Source: Opisthorchis felineus
Taxonomy: Eukaryota; Platyhelminthes; Trematoda; Opisthorchiida; Opisthorchiidae
Direction: 5' to 3'
DNA: 64,000 nucleotides
Assembly: GCA_004794785.1 (NCBI GenBank)
Contig: SJOL01007527.1
Span: 479,369-543,368, forward strand
The notes under the pieces: model-generated
The model's input: only the letters and a program-made list of their open reading frames with translations
Databases searched by the model: none
What the model was told of the DNA's origin: nothing
Translations under genes and position numbers: made by a program
Shown: positions 24,696 to 38,900 of the stretch, in pieces
Layout of the letters: each line of letters starts with the position of its first letter
Numbering within the stretch: position 1 is the first letter of the stretch

Positions 24696-25539
24696 GTCAA
24701 CGTTGGACGAGCATCTCCTTGATGTTCACTGCATGACTGTTCAGTTAGCTGCACCTAACATGACAAGAAATAAACAAGGTGACGGTTCACCAAATCTCTT
24801 GACATTACGTTCCCCTCAGCTGTGCTGTCTACTACGCACTTAGTGCAACTTCGTATAAATGGAGTTTATACAGTTGGAAGGTAGCTGGACGATCCGTATT
24901 CTCGCACTTACCAACCTGCAAGGTCGTTTTTTCGAGACGATGTCGAGGCATGATTCCAAGTATATTTATCTGTGGGATCCTGCGAGCGCTGGCATGTAGT
25001 TTGTCTTACGAGCAAAGACAACAAGAGGAAGAACAGTGGAGCGGGCATTCGGGAGACTGGCACAGAATACGAGATTTTACTCCAAGCATTTTAATACCAG
25101 GACGCGATTTAAGTGGTGCCGTACAGATTCCAAATACCGATAATCAGGCCCATGAGGAATTTCCGGTCAGTTCAGATAAAACTGGGCTATTCTAGTTTTC
25201 CGGAAATCGTGCACCAACAAGATGTGTCGACTGATTCTGATAGAAAGCAAGATACCAAATTGTGTGCATCATTGTTTCACTTGATTCTTTCGAGGTCCTC
25301 GGAAGCTTCCTGACAGTGAAGTCATCGAGGATCAAAAACGTCTTCTGGTATCCAGCAAAAGAAGAATGTTTGAATCGTTTGTCACCTGCTACTTTCTATC
25401 CGGGCTGTCGGCCTTCAATAGAAACGTGGACTGTGAGTTCGGAGCATCCTTTAGCTCCATATTTGTATACCTCTATTGAAACTTCATCCTGCTGCTAATC
25501 AAGACAACATTACATATGTTCTTTTCAGGAACAGCAGTG

Positions 25540-26900
25540 AACTCCTTGACAAGTGTCTATCTAACCTATTTGTGTCTGATCCTTCGTCGCCTTGCGGCGG
25601 CAAGCGAAATCCTAACACGTGGATATCGAGCAAAATCTCGACGGGGTAAAGGCTCTGCCGACCACATCTCCACACTGTCAGGTATTGAGGCAACGCGAAA
25701 TGTGCACACAACCCATAATCGTTACGTTCTAGGACTCCAAGGGCACGTGAGACAGGTCATAGGTCAGTGCTCCTAACTACCCTTGCTCAACGGGAGATGC
25801 ACCGGAAGTTAGTGGACACAACCCAGTCCTTATATGCATACTTCCTGGTGTGTGAAAGTGCACAGATATCTCTCCAGAAGATTCCCTAAAAAGAATAGCC
25901 TGGAAAAGATACCTGCTCTCTCCCACTTTGTTCAACCTCGCCATCAATAATCCCCTGAGGTGAGGTTGTCCAAGTCGTTGCTCGTGAGAAAATTGTCCAT
26001 CTGCAGTATGCAGATGGCATTGTCCTAATCCATGAAGAACACAAAACACAAGCACTGTCCGATGAAATTACCAACGCCATAAAATTTTTGACAAGTCTCG
26101 CACCCAAGAGTGTAAAGTTCTGTTTCAGAATGTGCATTCCCTGAAAATGCCTCTCACAATTCGAGCTCTGAAGGTTGTTGAGAATTTTACATACCTCAGT
26201 AGTTGTGCTAGCTCTGACGGGAAGGTCCCTGATGAAGTCCGTGCACGAAACTCAAAGGCGCGGATCACTTACGGTATATCACTGGGCCTCAAAGGTCGCG
26301 TGTACCAGACTACATCAAGAGCTGTATTGATTTATGGTAGCGAGACATTGTTCCTACAGGCAGACGGTCCGAGGATCCACAACTTTCTTTATCCCCGACT
26401 TCTCGTAGGCATTCCTGATAATCTAACGAGTTAATTAGAAGACAGGTGTTCATTTGTGCAGCAGGCACTTCATTCGCGGTGCCGAATCAAGGTCCACCGA
26501 GAGGAGTGCTGTCACTGTGCATTCATTAAGACGGCGTAAACTGCGAGGCGGTCAACGTGACTTGCCACAGGGATAGCAACGATTACAAAGAATTCTGGTA
26601 TTGTTGGTGCTATTACCCTTCCGGAATCAGGTCCCTGTGACCCCCCTTATGCAAAAGATGGTAGATAGCGGATGTTAGTGAGACTCTTCCTGACATTCTA
26701 TCCAGATTGTCTGACTGAGCGTTTGGAGGTGTAGCCAGCTCAGAATGCCCGCGTCAGGTTATCGTCAGATTTGTTCCACATCGTTTTTTCACTCCAAGGC
26801 CTTGAATATAGTTAACTAGATCCACTATTCTACGCCAGTAAAGTACCAGCGTCAACGCTGATGTTTCTGACTGTGATAATGACGATTGTCATAAGGATTA
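25540..26900 (+). pseudogene. LINE reverse-transcriptase relic (3' half)
   Basis: Plus-strand frames show, in order, several reverse-transcriptase blocks of one non-LTR element. They are LILRRLAAA...GYRAKSRRGKGSADHI (the 'GFRPGRGCIDHIF' region), LSPTLFNLAINNPLR, LQYADGIVLI (the catalytic YADD box with the second Asp changed to Gly), NFTYLSSCASSDGKVPDEV, and LKGRVYQTTSRAVLIYGSET. Further blocks to about 26.7 kb match the C-terminal end, and near 26.86 kb the typical terminal [12 protein letters not shown] block occurs. Frameshifts, stops and the damaged catalytic box show it is dead. The subfamily is the same as the copies at 31 and 51 kb. Confidence 0.8.
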
Positions 26901-27289
26901 AGTTGTGTACTGCAGAAAAAATGCCAACTTTGAATTGTAACTCTGCATCGGCAACAAGCAACTGAATGACTCAGCTCGGTACACGAGTGACTCATAATCG
27001 GTAGCTGCCAGGCGACACAATGAATACTTACGTTGAAAACCTATGCTAGCTGGAAACAGTTTCGCATGTACCTGGGAAGCAGTTTCCTGTTAAGCGTTGA
27101 AGCCTGCTGGAAGCCTATAAATTCCAGCAAGATAGTCACAGCGTTCTCGTTGAAGACCACCCGTTCACTCAATGAACAAATTAGATCGCTACAATACTAC
27201 TCGATTTATACCGCAGTAACCAGATTTTGAAACTACTTAACTCCACAGAATTTACTGTGGAGGACAAATTGTGGGTCCGCTTTCGACGT

Positions 27290-27385
27290 ATACACTCATC
27301 TGCATACCAATTTAGTTTTGACGGGAGACTCACCTGGAACCCAGCTGAATCTCTCGTTTATGGTGTTCCTAGGTAATCGGACCGT
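27290..27385 (-). repeat. Partial copy of the 307-bp hammerhead repeat
   Basis: It aligns with 19197-19285: ACACTCATCTGCATACCAA, then GACTCACCTGGAACCCAGCT and TCTCTCGTTTATGGTGTTCC. The part containing the ribozyme core is not included. Confidence 0.75.
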
Positions 27386-29709
27386 GTCCGGACGTCGAAC
27401 CACAACTTCTGTCGACAAGTGAATGCAGCACAATCTGATCGCAGGATTACGAATTCAGAATGGAGGTGTCAAATGTTGTGGTCCCCTGCGTGGCACCACG
27501 CCTCCTGGTAACGCTCATTACATTCGTGGGCATTGTGTGCTGTTGTCCGTTTTCGATCTTTATCACCGTAAATATAGAGATACACGCGTTAAGCTTACAT
27601 AATGACCCGAATAACAGTAAAGGCATGCCCACAGGCATTTGCGTGAGTGACTCCCTCTATATTATTCCAGGTCGGTGTGTAACTCGCCCTTTTCAAATTG
27701 GGCTGGGGAGATAAGCATATTTGATTTATCGAGTGCTTTATAATAAATGAGTCCGTAAAGGAAAATGCAGGGATCTCATGTTACATGGACGGTCTTGTTT
27801 TATTCACTCAAGTGGACAAATAGATCATAAATGTTCCACTGAAGATCGGAGAGAAATCGTACGTGCAACGCTGCGTTGGATGAGGGACTGATGATGTGAG
27901 AGAGTGGTGATCAAACGGTTATCTGAATATTATGAATGGGCGAACTGAACGAAGAAGCGGAATCATTCAGAAGCATGGTTTCAGGTTACCCTAGGATGAT
28001 TTTAAGGAATGACGAAGGACTGTTCAATGATGCAGGGACTTCGAGAGAGATAGTCACCAGAGAAATTCTGCTTCGAGATTCATGAGAAAACACAGGCCAC
28101 CACCTCAGCAATGTGTAGAGGAGGCCAAGGAAACACACTCATCCATTGGGAACATTTCTGAAATAACTTCAGGGTTGTCGGGTCAACGTAATATAACGAT
28201 GGCCTACAAACCTAAGACACTTCGGAAAGCATTGGCGATATCAAAAGGAAGAATGGAACCAGTGAATGATGCAAGGATTCCAACTGCATGGAACAAACGG
28301 GAATAAGACAGACTACACGAACACCAACTTGTTGAAAACTGTGATCAACTGCAGCGAAAGCCACAATAGCCACCCAAATGGGAACGGTGAAGGGGTGGGG
28401 ATTTGCGAATGCGTGTCACTGCGCCGGAAAAGCCATCGACGAAAGCATTGAGAATGACCCAGCATAAGTGCCTCCCAGGCGAGAGGAACCATGAATCTGC
28501 CAACCTCAAAACTGTGCGACAACCCAAAGATGAAACCAACACATAGAAAACCTAAAACTCAACCGACAAAATAATTTGACCGGAATATTTAAGTGGAACA
28601 TGGATCAATAAATCCGAGGACCAAACGGAAGAATGGCGGTTGCATGAAAAAAAATCCACCCCATCAGTCAGTCGAGAGAAATATTGAATGAACCAGTCTA
28701 GTCTAAAAAAAACAACCACTCAAACGCAAGGAAATCAGACCGCAATGTACCACAAAGTGGACCAATTATATTATGCACACGTTACTCTTCACTTAACCTT
28801 GCATGTTGACTTTGAGATACTCTCCAGCAACTAAATGAATGGAAGTGAAGGGACGAACTAATTACCCAACCGTACACTCACGACGCCACGGTGATGCGCG
28901 ACGAAACGTCTGCAGAAGTGACAGACTAATTAATTAATTCATTCGAGGTGCGATATTTTGACGCACTGCTAGCAGGGCACATTTCAATTATGCTGTCTTC
29001 TGCAGAGAATGAGTTTGCATTTCCGGCCTGATAGATATTGGGACTTCTATACGTTCTCCTGGTTTTTAGTTGAGCCAGTCTTGTTTAGACGTTGACGTAA
29101 GAAAATGTCGGGATGAATGACATCCGTGGTCGATGAAATTACAGCCATCACTTATTGTAGAGAGTCATCCAAATCTACGCGCGCTGCGAGACAGCTGCGC
29201 GAGTTAAAGACCTATCTGGTACCCGAGAGAGTAACCCCTTCATACGTCGGAAGGAATATTACAAGAGGACCATGATGAAAACTATCCATGTGATAAATAA
29301 CAATTCTGAATAATGGCACATTGGAACAGATCAGTCGACGTATGCATGCGTGTGTGGACAAAAATAACGCAAAAGAAACGGAGCTGAAATACTCGCAAAA
29401 ATGCATAAACCTTAGTAAGCAACAACCGTAGACTGAAAGTGCAGCTGAATGAAGAATGATCACGAATAATGTGCGACTGAACACAGAATAGCGACAAAAA
29501 GATCTGAAAGTCGTCTGTGATTGGGATTAGTGGTGGAACAAACCAACGATGTAGTAAAAACTAATAAAACGGCTCTGAAGTTGTACGACAACGGTTCAGA
29601 AGAGGACATCTATACGATCTGTTAAATAGCGCTGACGAGACCAGGGGTGTGACCAGTGTGTCACAAAACAGACAGAAAGACAGAATGCTGAGGAACAGTT
29701 GAGGCCGTG
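27386..29709. other. Intergenic stretch between LINE relic and AMP deaminase 3' end
   Basis: Immediately downstream of the AMP deaminase stop on the minus strand. I did not find a clear AATAAA signal on that strand close to the stop. The open frames at 28082-28306 and 29212-29484 have no recognisable domain. Confidence 0.4.
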
Positions 29710-29964
29710 TCAGTGTGCTTTCGGTGGTTTCGCAGACATTCTTTTGGATGGTGAGTGTGGGGCGGTGGATAAGGGTGATACGGGCGAGCTTGCTGGATTA
29801 GTCGAACCACGATGGGTCAGTAGAGCCCGGAGGAGGACGTGCAACTCTTGTGTTAATGTCTCGTAGCGGTAGGCGATTCGAATATTCGGCACATTGGTCC
29901 GAGTGATGTCGTTCCCCATCACACCTTCTTGCATGTAGTTGGGGCCAAGCCAGTGAGATTTTAT
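29710..29964 (-). CDS. AMP deaminase last exon
   Basis: 255 bp. The acceptor is AATTTCTTCCAG|ATAAAATC, phase 0, and the stop is TGA at 29712-29710. It encodes [14 protein letters not shown]...GNDITRTN...IAYRYETL, the conserved C-terminal domain. A tail of about 35 residues, rich in Ser, Pro, Ala and basic residues (from THRGSTN to PPKAH), follows with no match in the family as I know it. Confidence 0.96.
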   Translation of the reverse strand: MKSHWLGPNYMQEGVMGNDITRTNVPNIRIAYRYETLTQELHVLLRALLTHRGSTNPASSPVSPLSTAPHSPSKRMSAKPPKAH

Positions 29965-32900
29965 CTGGAAGAAATTAATCAGGTAAATACCCACAGTCAG
30001 CGCACGATGATGTGAGATTATCACCAACGCCATGGATAGTAATAAACCCTTAGCGGAAACTGGTGCTTAAGGGCATATAACCACGGGGGAAGAAGGTCCG
30101 CTTAAAGGATGAAAAGAAATGGGAGGAGAGGGGACTGACTTCAAAAATCCCTAGTTCCATATGGAAAACGGCAAACAGCGAGGTGCCCACACCTTTCAAA
30201 ACCACTAAAATAAATACATATGAACACTATGCTGGAACAAGATGCCGTCAGTGGGATTAATCCCAACGTTCTTTGCGAACCTCACCCGACAAAAGCGCAG
30301 TACATTTAAAAAGATTAATGTTAACTAGGTAGTTCGGCTAGGAAGTGACAGCAAGCTTGTCGCTGCGATCGGTTGCACGCCATGTCTTGTAGGGGTTCCA
30401 ATCAAGTGCAAGGAGGATCACTTGGAGTCCATCCAGAAAGACGTGAATATCCCACAGCAATCAACTTGACAGTGGCCTCATTCATTTCACCTGTTCTCCG
30501 CAAACCTTATGGCAACAGGAACGTCGAATGGAAAACAAGGCTTCCTTCAACAGACGGTAGTTGGGTTTATGTAATGAATGTCACTGAAAACTTAACCTGA
30601 GAAGCCCTATCTGCTACTCGAGCGGATCCGACTCACTATCTGGTTCTCGCCTACGGACCGTAAAAGATTCAACCAGTTAGCGCCTGCAATAATAGGGGGA
30701 CACCGACGACTGAATACCTAAAAAGGTTTGAGCTCTCCAGATCGGAGAGCCCAGGCCTCATCGCAACGACAGACTTCCCTCACAGTCATTTTATAGACCC
30801 AGCGCTTTAACCTCAGTGATATTCGTTTTCGACGTTGAGGGTAACTCAAGCAGGTAAATACTACTCGTGTCTTGGTGCACCGACTTCATCTGTCACAGTG
30901 CGGTCGCGGCTGATACAGCTGCCAAGATGAGCAAACCTGTCAACAAACTCAAGCTCCCCAAGCTTCAAATGGGTATGGGAGGGTGGCACTTCCCGCATTC
31001 TGTTTAAAGTAGCTTGTGAGCATGTACGATCGCCAAAAAACGGAACAACATCATCCGCACAATCTTTCTCCATATTTGAGTTCAATACCCAAATCCGCAG
31101 GCCATTGGAGACTACACTCCAAGATGGTGTCAGTGAGAAACTGAAAAAAGATGGGGAGGGGGACATCCCTGACCAGTTGTAGATAAACTTTTGCACAGCT
31201 AATTGCGAACCAAAATACGACCAGAAGTATAAGAACGAATGGTATGAGAATTACCCACAGGCTTCTGGAGCATTCATCGTTAGATGGTATATGCAGAAGA
31301 GCTCGCGTATCCATGGGCTCCTTTGAAGCTAGTCGGCGGTATGTGCGAAGCTGCCCAAGCACTTGACGTGGTATGAAGATGTAGCCCATGCGCCCTTCAC
31401 ATGGTCGAAAGCTGGTCTGGTGCTTTCGAACTTGCGTCTCAGTATTATTGAGGCTACTAGCTGTCACAACTGGAGTGAGGCTTATGTTCCTACGGTTAGA
31501 GCAGTCGCTTCGGGTACCTTTTTTGAAGAGGTACAATGAACGATTGGGCTCAGTTTGCCGAACTTCCTATAGGCTAGTTTGACAAGATCGTTTAAACTGT
31601 GGGACAGAAAGTTGGTGGATGGCTAAACGAAATGCCTGGTTCCAGGGCCTCCAGGAAAGCATATCGAAAATTTACACCGGACGAGAGCATGGCCTGAATC
31701 AATGTGAATGGTCCAGAAAAACTAAGTGTATCGTCCATAACTTTGACATTTGAAATTCCGCACGTTTCTTGTCCCTATTTGTAACCCCCGCTCCACTTTT
31801 GTGTTTGGTGCGTCTATATGAACTGACGTTTGTTTGTCCTTACCACTTTACCCATTTGGCCTTGAGGTCATCCAGCCATTTGTGGCCGACCTTACGCACG
31901 TGTGACTGTCTCACGTGGGAGCCTGTTTGCTCTTTGGTTTGTACTTTTGTAGTCCAAGTGGACCGTTTGTTGTTGACGAGTATCTACTGTCGAGTTTTGT
32001 ACATTTTGTGAATTGATGTCTTATGTTAATAGTACCGTATAGAAACCCAGCTCCGACTTTGTTTTGCCTTCCCGAAGGTTCTGGTATTACGCGTCACTCG
32101 AAGATACCGCTTGCTCGTTACACTAAGCCTCACCTCCGAGACAATCTGGCTTCATGGCTGTCCATCAGTAGGGAGAAGCCAGGTAGCGCAATGGTGTCTG
32201 TTGCGTCTGAATCCAATACTAATGCGAAACAAACGGTGAGCAGTAGACTGCTGCAAAAAGACGACGATTGTTGTTACGATTTGAGACTTAGCTGGATAGG
32301 CCTTCGATGAACTTAGACATATTACTTGTGCACTGAGGTCGCCAGCGAGTAGGATAATACCCCACCGTGCTGGATGGGATAGTGGTTAGTTCCTGATAAG
32401 AATATCCTTCACCAAATCAGAGCTACATTTGCATTACATATATGAAGAATGACTATGATTTCGGATAGTACGGGTTCTCATGGAGATTGATAAACGAACA
32501 GCGCGAAGGCTATTATTTAAACGGATCCAGATGAGTTAGGTCTTAGCTCGGGAGATGAGAGATACAAAAAAACCCAGCATAACCCACTTCGGCTGGGGCA
32601 GAATCACCTGAAGTTCGTAGATGTCAGCGTCTATATAACAAAAGCAGCAGACAGAAGGACGATTAGGGAATCCAGTCAAGCTTGACCGCAAGGCAGAGGT
32701 AGCTGGTGTGGGACCACCAGACTAGCACAACTTTTAACGAACATGTCGAAAAATCGAAATGGTCCAGCTGTAGCAATCTTTCTGTGCCTAACTGCTATGC
32801 CACAAGAAGGAAGCAGGAGGGCTGGGATACTGTCAGGTTGCCCAAGTCCAGACAGGGGAAGTCTAGAGACAGAGATTAGGTTCGAACCACGGACCTTCCG

Positions 32901-35900
32901 GTCACTAAATTCGCGCTCTAACCACTGAGCCATCTCGCCATGTCGCCACACATGTACCACCATCCAACTGGAAAGCCAGAAAACTGTTTGTCCATTGACC
33001 AACAAGAGAGACTATAAATGTCACGCGAACAACCTCTAGTACAGCTCAATGGGTCACGAGGGTGCATAAACCGCCATACCCCAGTATTACCCAGTCTTTC
33101 TATGAGTGATGTGAGAATAGAGTGAGCTAAAATCGTGGTCCCTTTGCCAACAGCGACGGGGACATCTAGATGAAGAACCGGTTTTCGAAGTCGGTGTTCT
33201 TGGTGGTGGTGGAGATCCACATGAGGTAAATCGCATGACAACGCCTGTGTCACACCTCACAATCACTACAACCGTTGGGCAAACACTATTTGTTCAGGAC
33301 TGACGGGTTAATCCTATTCTCCAGAAGGAGAAGTCTTATAACAACAAATCAGAGTAATAGCCTTTTGTAAAGCTGAATTGTTGCCTCATCTTACCAAGTG
33401 AGTGGTGCTGAACCACGGAGTACTGGCTTTTACACAATCCTGTACTGTCCCCACAAGATTCGACTTTGTGAAGCAGGTTATGTGAGGCGCAGTTAAGATA
33501 AAAGGCCAGTGGTGGCTCACAATGGGTCGTGAACAACTAACAGCGAGATGGACAGAACTGTCCGTCTGGAGAGATGAGTAACTTACCGTGTGCGAAAAGC
33601 CGCTCATGAGAACACTGTTTCGAGCCAGTTCACACATATCAATAGAGGTCAACTTCCACACCTGGATGGCGATACTGTACTCCTCAATAAGCGGTTCTTT
33701 GGTAAAGTGGAACTGAAGCGGATCGTCGGTACTCAAGCTCACATTCAATCCCTTGGAGAGATAACTGTTCAGCGGATTGCGATGATAGTCCAAGAAGAGC
33801 GAATTGTTACTCAGTGGAGACATGGCGATTCCAATCTGGAGGGGAGGTCAGAAGGGTTAGGACTCAAACGAGTGAACTGTTTGAAGTAGAAAAATTCGAA
33901 TGCGAGCAAATAGCGTACGTATTGTGAATGCAACTTAAAGTAAAAACAGTCACCGGTTGATGGGTTCAGCCGTGTCATGAGGTCTGCCACTGACGTAACA
34001 CTCGATCCAAGCCTGGGAGGTGCATAACGAAATCCCCCTAACGGAGGACAATTAGCTGAGGAAACCAATTTTCCCCTTCTTCTGTGGTGGTTTTATTTCG
34101 TGGTTTAGCAATCCTACCTCATAACAGCAACAATCGTCTTTTTCGGAGGTCACAACCTTGGCGGCTTTCTTCAAACTCTTTACTACTTTTATCAAATGAA
34201 TATTCATTCGGCTCAATGCACAAATTATGACGGAATTCGCACCACGCCAGTGAGCAAGATGATGGATGACCTGCTGTTATCCGCTTGACGAAGGACACTT
34301 AGTTGCAAATTACAATGGTGTTAACCAGAGATACCAATAAATCCCTAAAGTTTTCAAGAACCCTATGAACAGTGTGCCCTGACATGAAAATATACTGCAG
34401 CGTTTCAAATATTGCACGACCTAAAAAATGAAGCGGTGTTTGTGCAGCAGTCGATGATTGATATGAGCCTCTCGTTGACCCAAATGTAATGTGCAAATGA
34501 ATGTACTTTGTCAGTTGCATACAAATTTGTGTTCACGTGAGACATTAAGTTAACGGAAACTTGGAACTACTCCTACTTGATGAGCACCAAGGAGGTAGCG
34601 GGTTGTCGAAGAAGTTTCATCATTCCTTGCCCCGCAAAGAATTAACTCCACTTCTTCAACCAAACATTGCAATTCATAGTATTAATCAAAGAATCGCAAG
34701 TACCTCCATAATTCACATTTTTCTAAGTACAACTAGTACTGATCACTGTGTATGCACTGTAAATACGAATAATCACATTTCTGGACTCGTTTCCAACCCA
34801 TCTTCCATAACTGACACCGAATTTCCGCTTCTCACCAGGTTCATCCTTTAGCGTCAGGAAGTTTCTTAAGGTAGCCACGATACGATGGCTGCACCACAGA
34901 ATGCTTGAATTTGGCCGTGAAGTCCAGGAGCATTGAGGCAAGAAAACATTCCTCTTCGCTCAACCGGTATTGGAAATGGCAACAGTACAATTTGAGTACG
35001 CGCATGTTTTTACGCTTGGTGACTATACTCACCGAATGGTCGGCCAATAGGCGGATTTTCAGAAAGCTAGATTTGATGACCGTTCATACCTACACGCTTG
35101 TTCTTATCATGGTCATGCAAGTGCATGGTCCCCAGGTCAAATTTACTGGCTTGTGCCAACAGTTGTGGCGTTAGGTAGCAGATGAGCGGCCAGCGCCTAT
35201 TGTGCCGATGAACTACGTCTTATTGCAACTGACTCATACAAGAGGATGGACCGGTTCCAAATATGTACCGGATCGCAGCCGCCAATACTTCACGATCGGC
35301 TGAGAGATCGGCACGGATGACAAATCATTCTTGTTTTCAGCGAAGCATACCGTAGACAGATTGCATCAAGGTGTTAAACCTCTGGTGTATCACCATATTG
35401 AGCCACGTTTTCAGTTAGCCTACATGACGGCAACGCCGATTTCGTCAATTTCACTGACCCATCGACCGGGTCGCGGAGAACATGATCAGAGAATTGTGGA
35501 CCGTTGTCGTTGAATAAAAAAATGTCAAAATAGCAATATCGAACTGCCCTGTTGGAAAACCCTGCTCTCAAAGTAATCTCGGGTTTCAATGGTCGGAAGC
35601 CTCTAGATTCCGCATGCCATCGCTCCGCGGTCTGGCAGGAAGAACACGAGTGGTGCCTTCATATACCTGAATTTTAGTTTTATCAGATTACAAATCAACG
35701 CCACAGGGTAATCTCCAATTGCGAGGATGATATTCTGGAAGAAGGCTGTTTTCACTTTGCTTGACTACTGGAGTGTGACTAGCGGTTGAGAGACCTACGG
35801 GTTGGTGGAGAACATCTTTGTGAGCTCGATTTCAAGTCCGGTTGGACAAGCGTAGTCATCGGTGCGGTCGAGTGCTGCTTCTGAACTACAACCTAGAAAA

Positions 35901-38900
35901 ATGGTGTGCATATTCAACATCCGAGGAATCTGAAAACCTCTGTAGCCTCCGAGAGCATGACCTAGGTCGGTCGAATGGTTAAAATGGGAACTCCGACAAT
36001 CGATAGTTGCCGGGGGCCTCGAGCTTTGCCGGGTGTTTAAGGTAAAGGTGTAGTCGGCTGCTGAAAAACTAATCCAAACGATCGCCTTCACCCTTATTGA
36101 GACTCATCAGGGAAGGAAGTATTAACGAAAGAGTCACACCTTAAAACCCTCTACACCCACTTGATAGAGCTCAATAAAGACGTCAAGGTTTCCGTGAACA
36201 GCTTTACCAGATATCACCTTACTTGTGGGGAACCTTTACTCGTTTGGCACTTTCTGGCATGAAAGAATAATGTGTTGCTGTACAAGAAACAGATAACCCA
36301 ATACAGTAATCCTGCCAGACCAAAACAATATAGTCACTCAGGTGGTCCATGCGGCAGATGAAATTTAACACCGGGTCACGCCTGACAGTGAAAGCTGGTA
36401 CGGACCCTAACTCGCCAAAGGATCTCTCACAGATAGACCACCGGAACATCAAATCGACAACCTAGTAGTTACTGAAAACTCAGGCTGAAGTCCTAAGATG
36501 AAGACCGATCAAAACGGAACTGAGATCTAGTCAGTTTGATTTCCACTGTTTAGTGCATAACATTGGTAGAGTTTACGACACAAACAACCGAAATCAATCC
36601 AGCATTCTATCGGCACAAATGGGTCACAACAACAATCGGTCGATACCTACGAGAGCTTTGCCATCGACCACCGAGCCTGGGCAGCTGCGATTCGAGACAT
36701 TCAAGAAGTCGGCTTATCCTCATCAGGATTGTGAAGTAAAGTAGGTGGAGTTATAGGAGCGATGGTATAACTTGTGTAGACCGTCGATTAACATAGCGAA
36801 TATGATTTCCATATTTCAGTGCACATTAGGTACTGATATGTACAGATGAGTACCAGTAGATTAGCATATTTTTCATAACATCGCAACCTGATAGTGCATT
36901 CCGGGCTTCTTTGAAGATATCCGCGGTTGTCGTTTTGGCCGACCTGTTATCATCCGTTCGATAATACTCATAATCTGGCAATCATCAGGTTCAGAAGTCG
37001 GCGAATTTGGAAAGTGTCATTTGCCCCATTGTTTTCGTCAACGTTTTCTGTTTCCAGCAAAATTTTGTTTACCGAAAAACTAGTAAATTAACCTGTGTAG
37101 ATAATCTGGGTGCAACCCCAAATTGCAGTCCCCGGTGACGTCTTTCAGTAAACAGATCAAGTGGTTCGGTCAAAAATTAGGTTATTAAACCTGGACACAA
37201 GGGTCTACCGTTCAATCAACTAACCTTTCTGCGCACTGGTTAGTTGGTTGTCAAATTCCACCGTCTGCTGTAATGAGCAAATCATGATCCTTTTTCGAAA
37301 AAAAACATTTATCTCATGAGTGGTTGCACGTTTAAAATCGAGGAAGTTTTAAACGACCGATCCAATGTTTTGTAAGTCAGGCTGGCAGGAGGTGGCCACA
37401 GGGTGGTCACAGTTTGGAGGCCCTGGAAGCAGCCAACCTCAGTTACACTGAGGTAATGCAGGTTAGTCTGTACAATCGTACCGTGATATCTTCTCTGTTC
37501 TTTGGTCCTTCTGGCTGCCCCACGCGCACGCGGGTGTCGTGCTTGTTTTATACTCGAAGTGGGAAAACTTGAACGTCGATTGGTCCTTCCGTAGCTGAAG
37601 GTGAAACAGGTTTGACCTGGCTCAGCTTGCAAAGGAAACCACACACGCTGAAATACTAAGTGAAGCACACAAAGGGGTAATAGCCCGAACGTAATGAGTT
37701 CACTAATTGATATCAGGTACGTTCATTAATCCTTTGAGAGTCGTGGCCTCGCTTTTGCGTTTTCGGTAAATCGGATGATAACCTTTCTCTGGAAGAAGGT
37801 CCCTTCGAACCTTTCGGATTCTTCAAGTACAGTTTCGAAAATCCTGTTAGATATCAGTGGACTATACGACACCATTCGCCAGCTCCGTGGTCTGTTTTGT
37901 TATCAAGTGGTCAAGGTTCCTCCACCTTACTTAGATAGTTTTTCTGCTTGGTGAGATGTCCTTGGAACTAGAATAGACGGACTTCTATATTTTATAGTTG
38001 GTGAGATTATGAAGCCACTATTGAGATTTCATCCAGTAACTGAAGTCAGCCCAAACTAAAAGGTCGACGAGGCAGTCAACACTGGATCACATGAGGTAAA
38101 CTGAGTGAGTGGATGATGGGTGACCAAACGCTTTTCATTAACATAAGCTAGCCACACTGCTGACTGGCCACTCGTGGCCAGAGGGCAAATCACCAGCTGG
38201 AAGATCAAGGATTCGAATCACCCCAGTGATTGGCTAGGTGCACCCTGATGACCCTCAGCTGCAAAATGCTTTTCAGTTGCTAAGCCTACAGTGACTCCAC
38301 TTGCATGATAAAATCTGTCAACATAGATATGATTTATTTGTCCAGCATTTGTCATAGTGACGTGGTCAACATAGTTGAGTGCTATCGTACAAATCATATG
38401 ACTGCTTGGCACGTTGTTATCAGGGCCTGCGTTCTGTGGGCGTTGCCTTCAGTATCGAGGATCCAGTAGGGACCACGGCTATTTGAACGCCGCGAGACTG
38501 TTAGAAAGATGCAACTGTTTAGACTGAAACTTGAATGGCATCCTGTACTGGGACAGTTGGCTTGTTTACAATTAGACGTATTCAGACGTGTTGATAACTC
38601 TTCAAGAACTCCTGCGGCTAGCGATGATTCCGTCGCGCTGTGTTAGCTAGAGCTATTACGGGACGTGTACGAAGCGAAAAAACTGAGGTACTGAACGTGC
38701 CATGATCGGGATAAGGGCGGAGAGAGGACAACAAATACACTTGCTGAAGAGGAGTTCGGTAACTTCCACGTCCAGTCGACTTGTACTTAAATGAACGTGA
38801 TCCCAAATGGGAACAGTCGTTTTCGGCTAACCACCGCTCATTCGGATGACCGGATGTTGTGAACGGGTTATGAGACCAGACTGGAATAAATCGGGTTTGT

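Larger units (their letters stand above)
29965..33586 (-). other. AMP deaminase intron
   Basis: A 3.6-kb intron with donor CACACG|GTAAGTT at 33587/33586. It contains a same-strand LINE relic near 31 kb and a SINE family A copy near 32.85 kb. The rest is unassigned. Confidence 0.9.

Noticed and set aside
32676..33005. Minus-strand open frame containing MAQWLEREF
   Set aside because: Read-through of a tRNA-derived SINE. This peptide recurs in fluke predictions because the repeat is common.
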